DNA of 64,000 nt from Parvularcula sp964556115 (GCA_964556115.1 CAZKVC010000002.1:1-64000); one strand, 5' to 3'. Positions 1 to 9,300 are shown, counted from the stretch's first letter. Notes: generated by a model not told the origin, from the sequence alone. Translations and numbers: made by a program.

Positions 1-34
1 AAGGTCGCAGGTTCAAATCCTGCTCCCGCACCCA
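1..34 (+). tRNA. 3' end of a tRNA, probably initiator tRNA-Met (partial)
   Basis: Seen: a T stem GCAGG/CCTGC closes a TTCAAAT loop, followed by a 7-nt acceptor strand TCCCGCA, a C at the discriminator position and an encoded CCA (32-34). The preceding AAGGTC matches the anticodon-stem end and variable loop of bacterial initiator tRNA. A 72-A would also fit the initiator's unpaired 1-72 position. The 5' half lies outside the window, so the anticodon is not visible. C73 is unusual, since initiators normally carry A73. A terminator follows at once. Confidence 0.6.
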
Positions 35-40
35 ACATCT

Positions 41-64
41 GCCGCCCTTCGGGGCGGCTTTTTT
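41..64 (+). terminator. Rho-independent terminator of the tRNA
   Basis: A 7-bp stem GCCGCCC/GGGCGGC with a TTCG tetraloop is followed by six T residues. It sits 6 nt after the tRNA CCA end. Confidence 0.85.
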
Positions 65-77
65 ACGCTATCCTTTG

Positions 78-104
78 GTAAGCGCCCAGCCATGACCACC
101 TTAC
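78..104 (+). repeat. IS66 terminal motif, copy 1
   Basis: This motif begins GTAAGCGCCC and ends CACCTTAC. It recurs at 529-555 with four differences. Its outer GTAAG and CTTAC are inverted copies. It marks the left end of the IS66 remnant. Confidence 0.6.
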
Positions 105-129
105 CTGGCCCGAGCGAGTGTGAGTAGTC

Positions 130-144
130 AGGAGAAGTTCTCCT
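130..144. repeat. Palindrome ahead of first tnpA
   Basis: AGGAGAAGTTCTCCT is a perfect 7+1+7 palindrome ending 7 bases before the first tnpA start. The equivalent site before the second tnpA (578-594) keeps the core GAGAAGTTCTC, but its flanks change in a paired way. Confidence 0.5.
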
Positions 145-151
145 TAGCAAC

Positions 152-544
152 TTGCGAGGTCTCGGTTTGGAAGGGCACGTCATCATCGAGGGACAGCGTC
201 GTCGTGTCTGGCCGGATGAGCTGAAGCGTCAGATCGTCGCAGAAAGCTACGACCGGGACGTGACGATGCTGGAGGTCGGTCGTCGACATGAGGTCGATCC
301 GGCCCCGATCTACGCCTGGCGGAAAAAGTTCGCGGCTGAGGTGCTGGAGCCGACCGCTCCCTTTTTCCCTGTCGAGATCGGCACCTCGTCATCCGCTCCC
401 AACGAGAAGCTGGCTACAGCGTCGGCGGCGACTGATCGCCTCGAGATCAGCTTCCCCGATGGCTGCCGGCTGTTCCTGCCCGCAGAGGCGTCGGCGAAGA
501 AGGTTGCGGCTCTACTGAAGGCGATGGTGAGCGCCCGGGCATGA
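152..544 (+). CDS. tnpA: IS66 accessory protein TnpA, first copy
   Basis: This 130-residue protein belongs to the IS66 TnpA (Orf1) group, small HTH proteins needed with TnpB for transposition. Residues about 10-60 hold the DNA-binding part: EGQRRRVWPDELKRQIVAES, then an HTH with RRHEVDP and IYAWRKKF. The C-terminal stretch EISFPDGCRLFLPAEA is also typical of the family. The start is a TTG at 152, and no better ATG precedes the conserved part. It is about half identical to the next gene, so the two are tandem duplicates. This copy lacks a tnpB of its own. Confidence 0.8.
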   Translation: MRGLGLEGHVIIEGQRRRVWPDELKRQIVAESYDRDVTMLEVGRRHEVDPAPIYAWRKKFAAEVLEPTAPFFPVEIGTSSSAPNEKLATASAATDRLEISFPDGCRLFLPAEASAKKVAALLKAMVSARA

Positions 545-555
545 CCGCCTTACGC
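529..555 (+). repeat. IS66 terminal motif, copy 2
   Basis: This is the second copy of the 27-bp element end, starting GTGAGCGCCCGGGC and ending CGCCTTAC. It overlaps the last codons of the first tnpA. It suggests that one IS66 end was duplicated or that one element inserted next to the end of another. Confidence 0.6.
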
Positions 556-577
556 TGATGATCGGACTGGTCGTACT

Positions 578-594
578 CATGAGAAGTTCTCATG
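578..594. repeat. Palindrome ahead of second tnpA
   Basis: CATGAGAAGTTCTCATG is a perfect 8+1+8 palindrome that includes the ATG of the second tnpA. Compared with 130-144, the bases flanking the core changed on both sides so that symmetry is kept. That points to selection for a hairpin or a dimeric binding site. Confidence 0.5.
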
Positions 595-987
595 ACGAAG
601 GGCTGGAGGATCGGTTTGGAGGGGATGGTGGTGGTCGAGGGTCGCCGACGGCGGGTTTGGTCTGAAGATGTGAAGCGGCGCATTGTCGAGGAGAGCTGCG
701 ATCCTGACGTGACGGTCTGCGAAGTTGCGCGGCGGCATGATCTCGAGCCCGCTCAGCTCTACTCGTCGCGCAGGCTCTTTCGCAGAGAGATCGACCGGGA
801 GGTGCCCTTCTTGCCAGTGGAGGTTGCCGAGCCTGCTGCCTCGGGAGAATCTGACCCAAAGCCTCAGGCCAGATCAGCGGTCACGGAATGCATCGAGTTC
901 AGCTTCCCGGATGGCTGCCGACTGTCCCTACCTGCAGAGACCCCCGTGAAGAGGATCGCGGCTTTGATGAAGGCGATGCGCTCATGA
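592..987 (+). CDS. tnpA: IS66 accessory protein TnpA, second copy
   Basis: A second TnpA of 131 residues with the same layout: VVEGRRRRVWSEDVKRRIVE, an HTH around ARRHDLEPAQLY, and a C-terminal IEFSFPDGCRLSLPAE. It overlaps tnpB by the usual ATGA (984-987), so it is the copy still coupled to tnpB. Its start is the ATG inside the palindrome at 578-594. Confidence 0.85.
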   Translation: MTKGWRIGLEGMVVVEGRRRRVWSEDVKRRIVEESCDPDVTVCEVARRHDLEPAQLYSSRRLFRREIDREVPFLPVEVAEPAASGESDPKPQARSAVTECIEFSFPDGCRLSLPAETPVKRIAALMKAMRS

Positions 988-1343
988 GTCTGAGTTTTCC
1001 GCCGGGAACGAGGGTGTGGCTCGCCGCGGGGGTCACGGACATGCGCCGCGGCTTCGACGGTCTGAGTGCTCAGGCCGCGACGGTCCTCAAGGAGAACCCG
1101 CTTTCGGGACACGTCTTCGTCTTTCGTGGCCGCAGCGGTGACAGGTTAAAGCTTCTCTTCTGGGACGGCCAGGGCATGTGCCTTTATTACAAGCGTATGG
1201 AGAAAGGGACCTTCGTCTGGCCACGCGCGAAGGACGGCAAGGTCTCGATCTCCGGTTCCCAGCTCAACACCCTTCTCGACGGGATCGACTGGCGGCTGAC
1301 ACGGGTGCCTCTAACGGTTCGCCAGCCCACCCGGGTGGTGTAG
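984..1343 (+). CDS. tnpB: IS66 accessory protein TnpB
   Basis: This 119-residue protein is an Orf2/TnpB of IS66 elements and has the normal length. Diagnostic stretches are VWLAAGVTDMRRGFDGLSA near the start, then HVFVFRGRSGDRLKLLFWDG, MCLYYKRMEKGTFVWP and SQLNTLLDGIDW. The start ATG overlaps the upstream tnpA stop, which implies translational coupling. The reading frame is intact although the element is dead. IS66 TnpB should not be confused with the RNA-guided nuclease TnpB of IS200/IS605. Confidence 0.92.
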   Translation: MSLSFPPGTRVWLAAGVTDMRRGFDGLSAQAATVLKENPLSGHVFVFRGRSGDRLKLLFWDGQGMCLYYKRMEKGTFVWPRAKDGKVSISGSQLNTLLDGIDWRLTRVPLTVRQPTRVV

Positions 1344-1460
1344 CCTCACTGCTTCGTCACCTTGCTCTTTGACAGTGAGCGCCATGAAGCAAACGCTCCG
1401 GGGGAACGGTTTGTAGGCCGAACGATACCCACCGGGGGCGAACAGCGGCATGCGGACCTT

Positions 1461-2066
1461 ATGCCGACGAAGCCGCCCTCCGATCTGCCCGAAGACGTCG
1501 GTGGCCTTCAGGGGTTGGTTGTTCACCAAGCGTTGGAGATCGAGAAGCTGAAGCACCAGCTCGCGGTTCTTAGACGGCAACACTTTGGGTCGAAGAGCGA
1601 GAGCCGCGACCAGTTCGAGCTGGGCATCGAGGATATGGAGGAGACCGCTGGGGAAGCCACAGCTACAGCGACGACGCCGGAAGGCGACGAGGCCAGAACG
1701 GACGCCGAGCCGAGGAAGAAGCCGAAGCGGAGGCCGTTGCCTGAGCATCTGCCGCGCGAAGACGTCGTGCATGAACCCGAGAGCGCATGCGCCGAATGTG
1801 GCAAGCCGATGAGGCACCTCGGCGAGGATGTCCGCGAAGTCCTCGACTACGTCCCCGGACGCTTCGTCGTGCACCGCCATGTTCGCCCGAAGCTCTCCTG
1901 CCAGGACTGCGGGACCATCGCGCAGAAGCCGATGCCGAGCCTGCCCATCGTACGCGGCATGCCCGGACCCGGTCTTCTGGCCCACGTGCTGGTCTCGGAG
2001 TACGCAGACAAACAATCCTGGTGCGTCTGCAGAAAATGCGGTCAGAACAGATGCGCGAACTGGTGA
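1461..2066 (+). pseudogene. tnpC: IS66 transposase TnpC, N-terminal fragment
   Basis: From the ATG at 1461 the frame gives the N-terminal part of the IS66 DDE transposase. It has a leucine-rich coiled coil (HQALEIEKLKHQLAVLRRQ), the motif HFGSKSE, and a zinc-binding part with CAECGKPM and LSCQDCG. Similarity ends at the residues VSEYADK near 2013. The last 18 codons are foreign sequence before a chance stop. Full TnpC proteins are about 500 residues, so the DDE catalytic core is missing. Confidence 0.85.
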
Positions 2067-2295
2067 GCTTACGGACTCGAAGATTACCGTCTTCGGTCCG
2101 GGTTTGAATCGCAGTTCAAACGACACCATTGCGGCAGCCGGTCACGAAATCTGGCACGGTACGAGATCGAACCTGAGAAGTTCGCCTTTGATGAAAGAGC
2201 ATCGTGCAACGCAGGACAGCGCAAGGTTCCTGAAGAAGCACGGTGTTCTTCCGCCGAACTACATTCCCGAATCCTATCTAGGGCTGCCCTTCTAA
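2020..2295 (+). pseudogene. C-terminal remnant of an unidentified protein with an HEIWH (HExxH) motif
   Basis: After the IS66 breakpoint a frame stays open to 2295 and has coding character. It contains AAAGHEIWHGTR, an HExxH zinc-metallopeptidase signature, and a hydrophobic-charged tail ending YIPESYLGLPF. It has no start of its own and looks 5'-truncated by the IS66 event. Its stop overlaps the ATG of the next gene (TAATG), as in a real operon. The family is not recognised. The peptidase motif is seen; a peptidase function is only inference. Confidence 0.45.
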
Positions 2296-2480
2296 TGAAG
2301 CGAATTCACCTTCTCCTGCTCGCTCTCACGACCGTAGGCTGTGCTTCGCCAAGCCTGTTTCCTCCAACGAGATTTGACGAAGCCGTACTCCTTAACGCTA
2401 GGCCGACAAACCTTCGCGTCACCTGTGAGAATGGAGAATGCTTCCTTTTTGAGACCTTCAGAGAACGCCGTCTCGGTTGA
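2295..2480 (+). CDS. Small putative lipoprotein
   Basis: A 61-residue protein starts MKRIHLLLLALTTVGC. This is a short signal peptide with a lipobox (TVGC, cysteine 16), so it should be lipid-anchored in the envelope. The mature part of about 45 residues has two further cysteines (VTCENGEC). The start overlaps the stop of the HEIWH remnant, so the two were probably an operon before the IS66 event. No known family is recognised. A chance frame is possible, but the lipobox and coupling argue for a gene. Confidence 0.5.
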   Translation: MKRIHLLLLALTTVGCASPSLFPPTRFDEAVLLNARPTNLRVTCENGECFLFETFRERRLG

Positions 2481-2581
2481 CCTCTGGAGATCTGCCGAGA
2501 AGGTGCGTTGTGCTTCCGTGTGGACGGGCTCGCTGATGTGTTCATACCGCTCTCGTTCTTGTAGTAGAGCATCCCGCCGTT

Positions 2582-4999
2582 GTTGCGGCTGGCCTTCGAT
2601 TTCTGAGCCGCTAGAACTACCGGATAGACAGTGAGACGGTCAGCGCCGTTGCGGCTGGCCTTCGATTTCTGAACCGCTAGAACACTTGTGCTGGTACATC
2701 TGGGAGAGCGACAGTTGCGGCTGGCCTTCGATTTCTGAACCGCTAGAACTGAAGTCTCGATCTTCAAAACCCTGCCCAACGTTGCGGCTGGCCTTCGATT
2801 TCTGAACCGCTAGAACAAGCCTCGTGTAGTGCTTGATGGTTACTTCGTTGCGGCTGGCCTTCGATTTCTGAACCGCTAGAACATGTCGATACGGGGCCCA
2901 CGAACGATGTTCGTTGCGGCTGGCCTTCGATTTCTGAACCGCTAGAACTCTGAACCTGCCACTCCTGTGCATGTTCTCGTTGCGGCTGGCCTTCGATTTC
3001 TGAACCGCTAGAACCTTACGTCTGGGCATGTGCGTTTGCATATGGTTGCGGCTGGCCTTCGATTTCTGAACCGCTAGAACGGTCATGTCCCGAAGCTCGA
3101 TGAAGTCTGTGTTGCGGCTGGCCTTCGATTTCTGAACCGCTAGAACGAACGCCGCGAGGACCGATGACGGACCTGAGTTGCGGCTGGCCTTCGATTTCTG
3201 AACCGCTAGAACGATTTTCTTTTCAATGATGGCAATCAGGCTGTTGCGGCTGGCCTTCGATTTCTGAACCGCTAGAACCACACGGGACAGTAGAACTCAT
3301 CGCCTTCGGTTGCGGCTGGCCTTCGATTTCTGAACCGCTAGAACCTGGGAATGGCAGGCATCGAAAGCCGTCATCGTTGCGGCTGGCCTTCGATTTCTGA
3401 ACCGCTAGAACTGACGGTCAAAGCTCATGCGTGGTGATCCGGTTGCGGCTGGCCTTCGATTTCTGAACCGCTAGAACGCAAATCCTCGAATACGATGTAC
3501 GCGGTGCCGGTTGCGGCTGGCCTTCGATTTCTGAACCGCTAGAACGTCAGCGGTCAGGGCGAGAAGGGCGGCACGGTTGCGGCTGGCCTTCGATTTCTGA
3601 ACCGCTAGAACCTAACCAATCGACCTCGACCCAGACGAGCAGTTGCGGCTGGCCTTCGATTTCTGAACCGCTAGAACGAAGGTGAGACGGATGACAAAGG
3701 GAACGTGGTTGCGGCTGGCCTTCGATTTCTGAACCGCTAGAACTCGACCGGCGGATGAGGGTCAACTGTTCCCGTTGCGGCTGGCCTTCGATTTCTGAAC
3801 CGCTAGAACTCGCTGAGGTAACGCACCTGGCGAGGCTGCACGTTGCGGCTGGCCTTCGATTTCTGAACCGCTAGAACCGTGGTTGTTCACGTGACGCGGC
3901 AGCTCGTGTTGCGGCTGGCCTTCGATTTCTGAACCGCTAGAACGAAAGGGCTTAGTGACATCCTGCCGATAACGTTGCGGCTGGCCTTCGATTTCTGAAC
4001 CGCTAGAACGCGCACGGTGTCGATATAAGGGGAGAAGGGTTGCGGCTGGCCTTCGATTTCTGAACCGCTAGAACAGGTCAGAGCGCGGGAACCCTTCATG
4101 GTGCGTTGCGGCTGGCCTTCGATTTCTGAACCGCTAGAACCCCTCCTCTGTTGGGTGGTCCGTTGCAGGCGTTGCGGCTGGCCTTCGATTTCTGAACCGC
4201 TAGAACCTGTCGGCCCTGCGGACGGCGCGCCATTCGGTTGCGGCTGGCCTTCGATTTCTGAACCGCTAGAACCGGCCTGACGCTGGACATTGGCGGCGTT
4301 GTGTTGCGGCTGGCCTTCGATTTCTGAACCGCTAGAACATCTCCTGCGCTCTAGGATCGCCCGCTTCGAGTTGCGGCTGGCCTTCGATTTCTGAACCGCT
4401 AGAACCAGCGCGCTCGTGCAGCTCAGCACCCTTATGTTGCGGCTGGCCTTCGATTTCTGAACCGCTAGAACTCTGGCCTCTGGCCTCTGGAATATGGAAT
4501 ATGTTGCGGCTGGCCTTCGATTTCTGAACCGCTAGAACCGTAGGCGAGAGCGGAGGTGAGGTAAGGCCGTTGCGGCTGGCCTTCGATTTCTGAACCGCTA
4601 GAACCCCATCAAGAATATGCGCCTTGCGCAGCGCGTTGCGGCTGGCCTTCGATTTCTGAACCGCTAGAACGGATCGAGATGCTTCGGCAGCGCCTTTTGA
4701 GTTGCGGCTGGCCTTCGATTTCTGAACCGCTAGAACAGCCCTTGAAGACGCCGAGGCCGGTGATGAGTTGCGGCTGGCCTTCGATTTCTGAACCGCTAGA
4801 ACTTGCGAACGGCGGTAAGGGACTTGCCGAGAGTTGCGGCTGGCCTTCGATTTCTGAACCGCTAGAACCCATTGACGGGCAAACGCGAAGGGTTTTTGTT
4901 GCGGCTGGCCTTCGATTTCTGAACCGCTAGAACTCGTATCTCGCGGGGACCGCCGAAGCTCTTGTTGCGGCTGGCCTTCGATTTCTGAACCGCTAGAAC
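2582..4999 (+). CRISPR. Type II-C CRISPR array, 37 repeats and 36 spacers
   Basis: A 36-bp repeat starting GTTGCGGCTGGCCTTCG and ending CCGCTAGAAC occurs 37 times. 28 spacers are 30 nt, four are 31, two are 32 and two are 29. All repeats I read match except the first (2582-2617), which has A26 changed to G at 2607. The plus strand is the crRNA strand, because its repeat pairs with the anti-repeat of the tracrRNA at 10062. The array is therefore transcribed toward the cas genes. The altered repeat lies at the upstream end, the arrangement reported for II-C loci. No AT-rich leader is evident on either side. Confidence 0.98.
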
Positions 5000-5001
5000 A
5001 G

Positions 5002-5040
5002 CTCTGGGATAAGCGTCTCAAAAGGCGTCTTATTCCAGAG
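5002..5040. terminator. Hairpin between array and cas2
   Basis: CTCTGGGATAAG and CTTATTCCAGAG form a 12-bp stem with one G-T pair and a 15-nt loop, starting 2 nt after the last repeat. It lies between two convergent transcripts, the array on plus and cas2 on minus. It could end either, although no long T run follows. Confidence 0.4.
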
Positions 5041-5071
5041 TTCTAGACCTGCAAAAAAGTTCCATTCGGGC

Positions 5072-5407
5072 TTAGAAAAGCGCGAGCTGGCCCGGTTTTT
5101 TCCGGTCTCCTTGCCGCGTGGTGCCGGAAAAGCGCACAATCTTCTCATACTGGCGATCGGTGAAATGCAGGACCTGAACGTCGCCCCGTTCGGGCAACCC
5201 GCGTTCGATCTTCCTGAGATAGGAGTCGAACTGATCCTTACCGTTGCAGAAGCGTGCATAGATCGAGAACTGGCTCATCTCGAAGCCAAGGTCCAGTAAG
5301 TATTGACGAAACTTCGTAGCCTCCCGCCGGGCGGGTTTTGTATCGACCGGCAGATCGAACATCACGACCATCCACATGATTCGATACCCGCTCAGAAACG
5401 CGGTCAC
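5072..5407 (-). CDS. cas2: CRISPR-associated endonuclease Cas2
   Basis: Cas2 dimers bridge two Cas1 dimers in the complex that inserts new spacers at the leader-end repeat. The 111-residue protein has the ferredoxin-like fold signature WMVVMFDLPVDTKPAR near residues 12-27, with the conserved aspartate in FDLP. It continues with FRQYLLDLGFEMSQFSIYARF and ends KKPGQLALF. The ATG overlaps the cas1 stop by 4 nt, which shows a cas9-cas1-cas2 operon. Length and sequence fit type II Cas2. Confidence 0.95.
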   Translation of the reverse strand: MTAFLSGYRIMWMVVMFDLPVDTKPARREATKFRQYLLDLGFEMSQFSIYARFCNGKDQFDSYLRKIERGLPERGDVQVLHFTDRQYEKIVRFSGTTRQGDRKKPGQLALF

Positions 5408-6318
5408 AGTCGACCGAGAGGGCTGAGGGTCGTAGCCACTGGTATCGCGGGTAGCTCAAGGCGGACATTACCCTGCAAGAAGCTCTCACTGAGAGATTGT
5501 GCGACGCGGTTCGCTGCAACGCTCACGGGGCTGTAGGTATCTCCAATCTTGACGTCGAAGCCTGTGATCGCGGCCAGGCACGCCTTCGCTTCCGGCGTTA
5601 CGTCTTCGACGCCGTTCCGAACGAGTTTCTTGACCGCGTGATCCACAAAAGGCCGAAAAGGCTCCATGAGATCGTCCGCGAGCGCGAGAGAATTTTGCCG
5701 GTTGTGGTGGAAGATACCGATGGTCGGATGAAGTCCGCTGGCGACGATGGCTCTGGCGACCAATGCTCTGAGGACAGTGTATCCATAGTTTAGGAGGGCG
5801 TTGGCCCCGCCCGATGCCCGATCGCGGGTGAACTCCTTGCCCATCATCATCGGCCAGTATCGCCGAGCGGCCTGAGCCTCAATGTTTTCAGGGTCACCGC
5901 TTTTCACGCGACGGGCTAGATGATCGAACGCGCTGGCCTCCTGGCCGTTAGCTGCGACGATAGCCCCTTGGATGCTGATCTTGTTTTGGACAACCCGTTG
6001 CCAGAGTCTCTTCTGAAGAGGGCGCCCGGCATCCCACTGAGCGCGGATCCGCGCGTTTTGGAGATGGTGTCCCGAAATGGGCCAGAGACACGAGACGGGA
6101 GCATGGTTCTGAGCGCAGACTACGAGCAGGCTGCCTTGGTCCGCTAGGCGCACCAAGAGGTTGTTCGAATAGGAAACACCATGGGCGTGAACGATAACGC
6201 CCGCGATCTCGTCGAGCGCGACACGCCCGACTTCTTCCCTGTCCTCAGAGACGACGAGAAACCCGCGATCCACCGAAAGGTGTCGTCCATCCGTCGCAAT
6301 GTCCACGATGCGGTCCAT
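5404..6318 (-). CDS. cas1: CRISPR-associated integrase Cas1 (type II)
   Basis: Cas1 is the catalytic subunit of spacer integration. From the start chosen here (MDRIVDIATDGRHLSVDRGF) it has 304 residues, normal for type II. An N-terminal beta domain (1-80) is followed by the alpha-helical catalytic domain. That domain contains NIEAQAARRYW (metal-binding Glu), IGIFHHNRQNSLALADDLMEPFRP (metal-binding His and Asp) and a C-terminal helix bundle. This start has GGGAG 9 nt upstream. An alternative ATG at 6357 adds 13 residues and lies just after cas9 without a clear ribosome site. Confidence 0.95.
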   Translation of the reverse strand: MDRIVDIATDGRHLSVDRGFLVVSEDREEVGRVALDEIAGVIVHAHGVSYSNNLLVRLADQGSLLVVCAQNHAPVSCLWPISGHHLQNARIRAQWDAGRPLQKRLWQRVVQNKISIQGAIVAANGQEASAFDHLARRVKSGDPENIEAQAARRYWPMMMGKEFTRDRASGGANALLNYGYTVLRALVARAIVASGLHPTIGIFHHNRQNSLALADDLMEPFRPFVDHAVKKLVRNGVEDVTPEAKACLAAITGFDVKIGDTYSPVSVAANRVAQSLSESFLQGNVRLELPAIPVATTLSPLGRL

Positions 6319-6362
6319 GCGCTCGCTCCCTTCGAGAAAGAAGAGAGCAAGGATCAAACCAG

Positions 6363-9300
6363 TCAGGCAGGAAGAGAACGCGGACCAGGGTCAAACACAT
6401 GGCCGACACTGTCGATCCGGACTTTCCGCGCGTTGCGCCTTTTGAGACTGCCGGGCGCGACGGATATGTATTTGAAGGGGTCTTCCTTGTCGGCGTCTCT
6501 CGTTTTGAGTGCGCCGGCCTCATTGTGTGGCGCGAGGAGCATCTGGCCACTGGCCGCAAACTTCACGATACGCATCAAGGCCGTGCGTCCGTTGTCGTCC
6601 TCAAGCGCTAGCGTGTCGTTTTTGAAAAGGCGCATGACTTTTTTCGCTGTCGGATGGTCCCGTTTCATCTGAGGCTCCGCCGATGGCTGGTGCGCCTCGA
6701 ACATGCTGACCACATCGACCGCCCATTTTCCATTGGGAAGTTCCCATACGTCGTAACGGAGGTTGCTGTCCCCTTTGTAGCCTTTGTAGGCTCTGCCGGA
6801 CTTGTCCTTGATCTTGATGGTCTTGAGGGGCTCGGTCATCCTGACGTGCCTGAGGCCCTGCCAGGGATTTGGCTTTCCGTCGATGGTTTCGGCCCTGGCG
6901 AAGTCCTCGAGGGCGGCGGTAAATTCCTTACCGTTTTTGCCTTCGGTGTCGGCCAGTAAGGTATTGCGCAGCGTTTCGTCTCTAACCCGACCAAGCTCCT
7001 TTCGGCTCTTCAGTGTCGTCAGGCCTTTTCTGACGACGACGATCTCGTTGCCCTTCTCGTCCACCTCGCCAGTCAGACCGTAGGCTGTGTCATTGTGAAG
7101 TTTGCCCGCGGTGACGCTGCTATCGCCGGGCTTGGGTTTGCCATGATCGGTCTTATGACTGACGACCGTTTTTTCCAACGCATCCCCTAAAGCTCGACGC
7201 ATGTCATCGATATCTTTGCCGAAGGGCGGCTGAACCTCGGAAAGAACATGGTCGAGATCGTCTTTCTCAGCCTTACCAGCGGCACGGGAGATCGAATTTA
7301 GGAGCGACCGGTCTGTAACGCCGACAACAAAGGCGTCGATGGCGTGGTGCCGGTGATCGAGACGGTTCTTTTTCTTGTTGCCTGATAAAGGAAGATTATG
7401 ATCAGGCAGGAGGCTGTTGAGACCCCATTTCCGGCGGAGCATCTCCGTCATCCGTCCGGGTGTGACATAGACACCGCCGCCATCTCCATTGGGGCAGATG
7501 GCCTGGAGATACATCGCGGCGAGCCGAGACAGGTACTGGGTATCGACAAGCTGACGGGCGAGGAAGTCGCGTTCCTCGTTCTCGTACTTCTCCATGGCGT
7601 CCGGTCCGAAGCGCCACTGCTTGTTGTGCGGCAGCCGTGCCACCTGTTCCTGGATCGTCGCCCAGAGAGCCTCATCGCGTGAAAAAGCTTCGTAAGGTGA
7701 TTGATTGCGTTTCTTACGATTGCAGGCACGGTGGCAGACGACCTTGTTCGCTGGTGAATCGTCCAGTGTCCGCGAGTACGGAAGAATATGGTCGATATCG
7801 ACAGCCGAACTGAAAAGCTCCTCCACGCCGATTGGAACCCCGCAATAGGGACAATTGCGTGGTCCGAGAGGGTCCTTGCTTAGCTCCTCCCACTGCTTGA
7901 GAAGTGCACGGTTCGCGCCTGTGTCGGCTTGGCCTAATTCGTCGAGTTTTTTCGACCGCTTCTCGGCGGCCTCAGTATTCTCCTTGATCGCCTTGTTGAC
8001 ATCGCGCTTCTGCTCGTCGTTGAGCTTAAGGTCCCTTGCCAGCTCGACCACGATACGCATCGGGTGGCCGTGCTTCTCGATCAGATCGTTGACGACCTTA
8101 CGGATCTGGTTGAGCCCAATATGAACGGTCGGATTGGTGATCCTGCCGTGGTACTTCGCAAGATCGTCCTTGTGCTTCGGATCATGGGTGCCCGGCGGAA
8201 TATGCCGGGCGAGAATTTGGCCGTAATAGGGAAGCTTCTCCCAGACCTCGCCATCACGGAAGTCGGAGTGGTGCTTCATCTCGGGGTAGCGTTCACCTGC
8301 GCGCTTCACCGCTTCGGAATAAACCGGCACGTCCTGCGCCTTTAATTCTTCGATCAGCGCCCCGGTGGCGGTCTCACCCAGACGGCCGTAGCCCTCGGGC
8401 AGGTGAGCCGAGGAGACCGCTACTGCCTGCTCGTCTGACAGACCATGTTCTTCCTGAAGCCATGCCGCCAGCTTGTCCTCGTCTTCCTCAGTCCTGAGCT
8501 TCGAAAGCACCTCGATCTGCCGCTCTACAGGCAGTTCGAGCCAGAAGGGGCCGAAACGGCTCTTGTCAGACATGACGGCTCGAACCTCATCGCCCAGGAG
8601 TTTCGTCCGCTGGGGCGTTTCCTTGTTGAAGCGCGATCCGTCGGGGCATTTGAGCCTTGTTCGCACCTTCGAAAAGCTCATCGTCTTCTGCTTCTGAAGA
8701 TGCAGCAGAATGTCGTCGCGCTCCGCGGCGGTCAGCTTCCGGGCTTTCTCGCCGGGCAGGATGACTTCAAGGGCATTGACCTCTTCGAGGAGCCGCCGCT
8801 CTTGAAAGAAAGGATGAGCCTTGGGCAGGCGCGGCTCATCAAAGAAGGTGCAGCGGCCGATTTTCGGCGCTTTTAGAGGGCGCTGATAGAAGATGACCTG
8901 ACGCAGGCGGTCGCGTGTGGCTTCAGTCAACTCGCTTGGGTGAAAGCGCGCCTGTGCCTCCCATAATCTATCAAATTCCTCTTCAAATAGGAGGCGCTCA
9001 GGATACTCAGAATAGGTGTTGTCGTCTCCGATCCTTGCCCGGACGGTTGGCACTCGGCGGGCATTTTTTTCTGCTTCACGCCGCTTGTGGAGATATTCCC
9101 CGTAGGTCCTAGCTTTCGCCTTCCGGATTTTCTCTTTCAGTCTATCGATGCCCTGAGCAATCTTGCCCTGGTCGTCATCCGCATTCCGGTCGGCCTTTCG
9201 GTTCGACTTGAAGCCGCGCCGTTGATTGAGATGAAAGATGGCCCGCCCGAAATGATAGAGAGGTAGAGCATGATCGAGGCCCTCCGCTCTCAACGCATAA

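Larger units (their letters stand above)
78..2015 (+). mobile_element. IS66-family element, 3'-truncated, with duplicated left end
   Basis: The order tnpA-tnpA-tnpB-tnpC is that of IS66, with tnpA present twice. The left end starts GTAAGCGCCC at 78. A second copy of that 27-bp terminal motif lies at 529-555 with 23 of 27 bases identical. Homology to TnpC stops near 2015, so the right end and the catalytic part of TnpC are lost. The element cannot move by itself. Confidence 0.8.

Noticed and set aside
984..1343. TnpB as an RNA-guided nuclease (IS200/IS605 type) with an omega RNA
   Set aside because: This TnpB is the short IS66 Orf2 protein with no RuvC motifs. The shared name is historical.
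2306..5021. Open frames on both strands through the array, with repeated VLAVQKSKASRN or SSGSEIEGQPQ peptides
   Set aside because: They are translations of the CRISPR repeat. The frame changes with spacer length, and neither start signals nor families fit.
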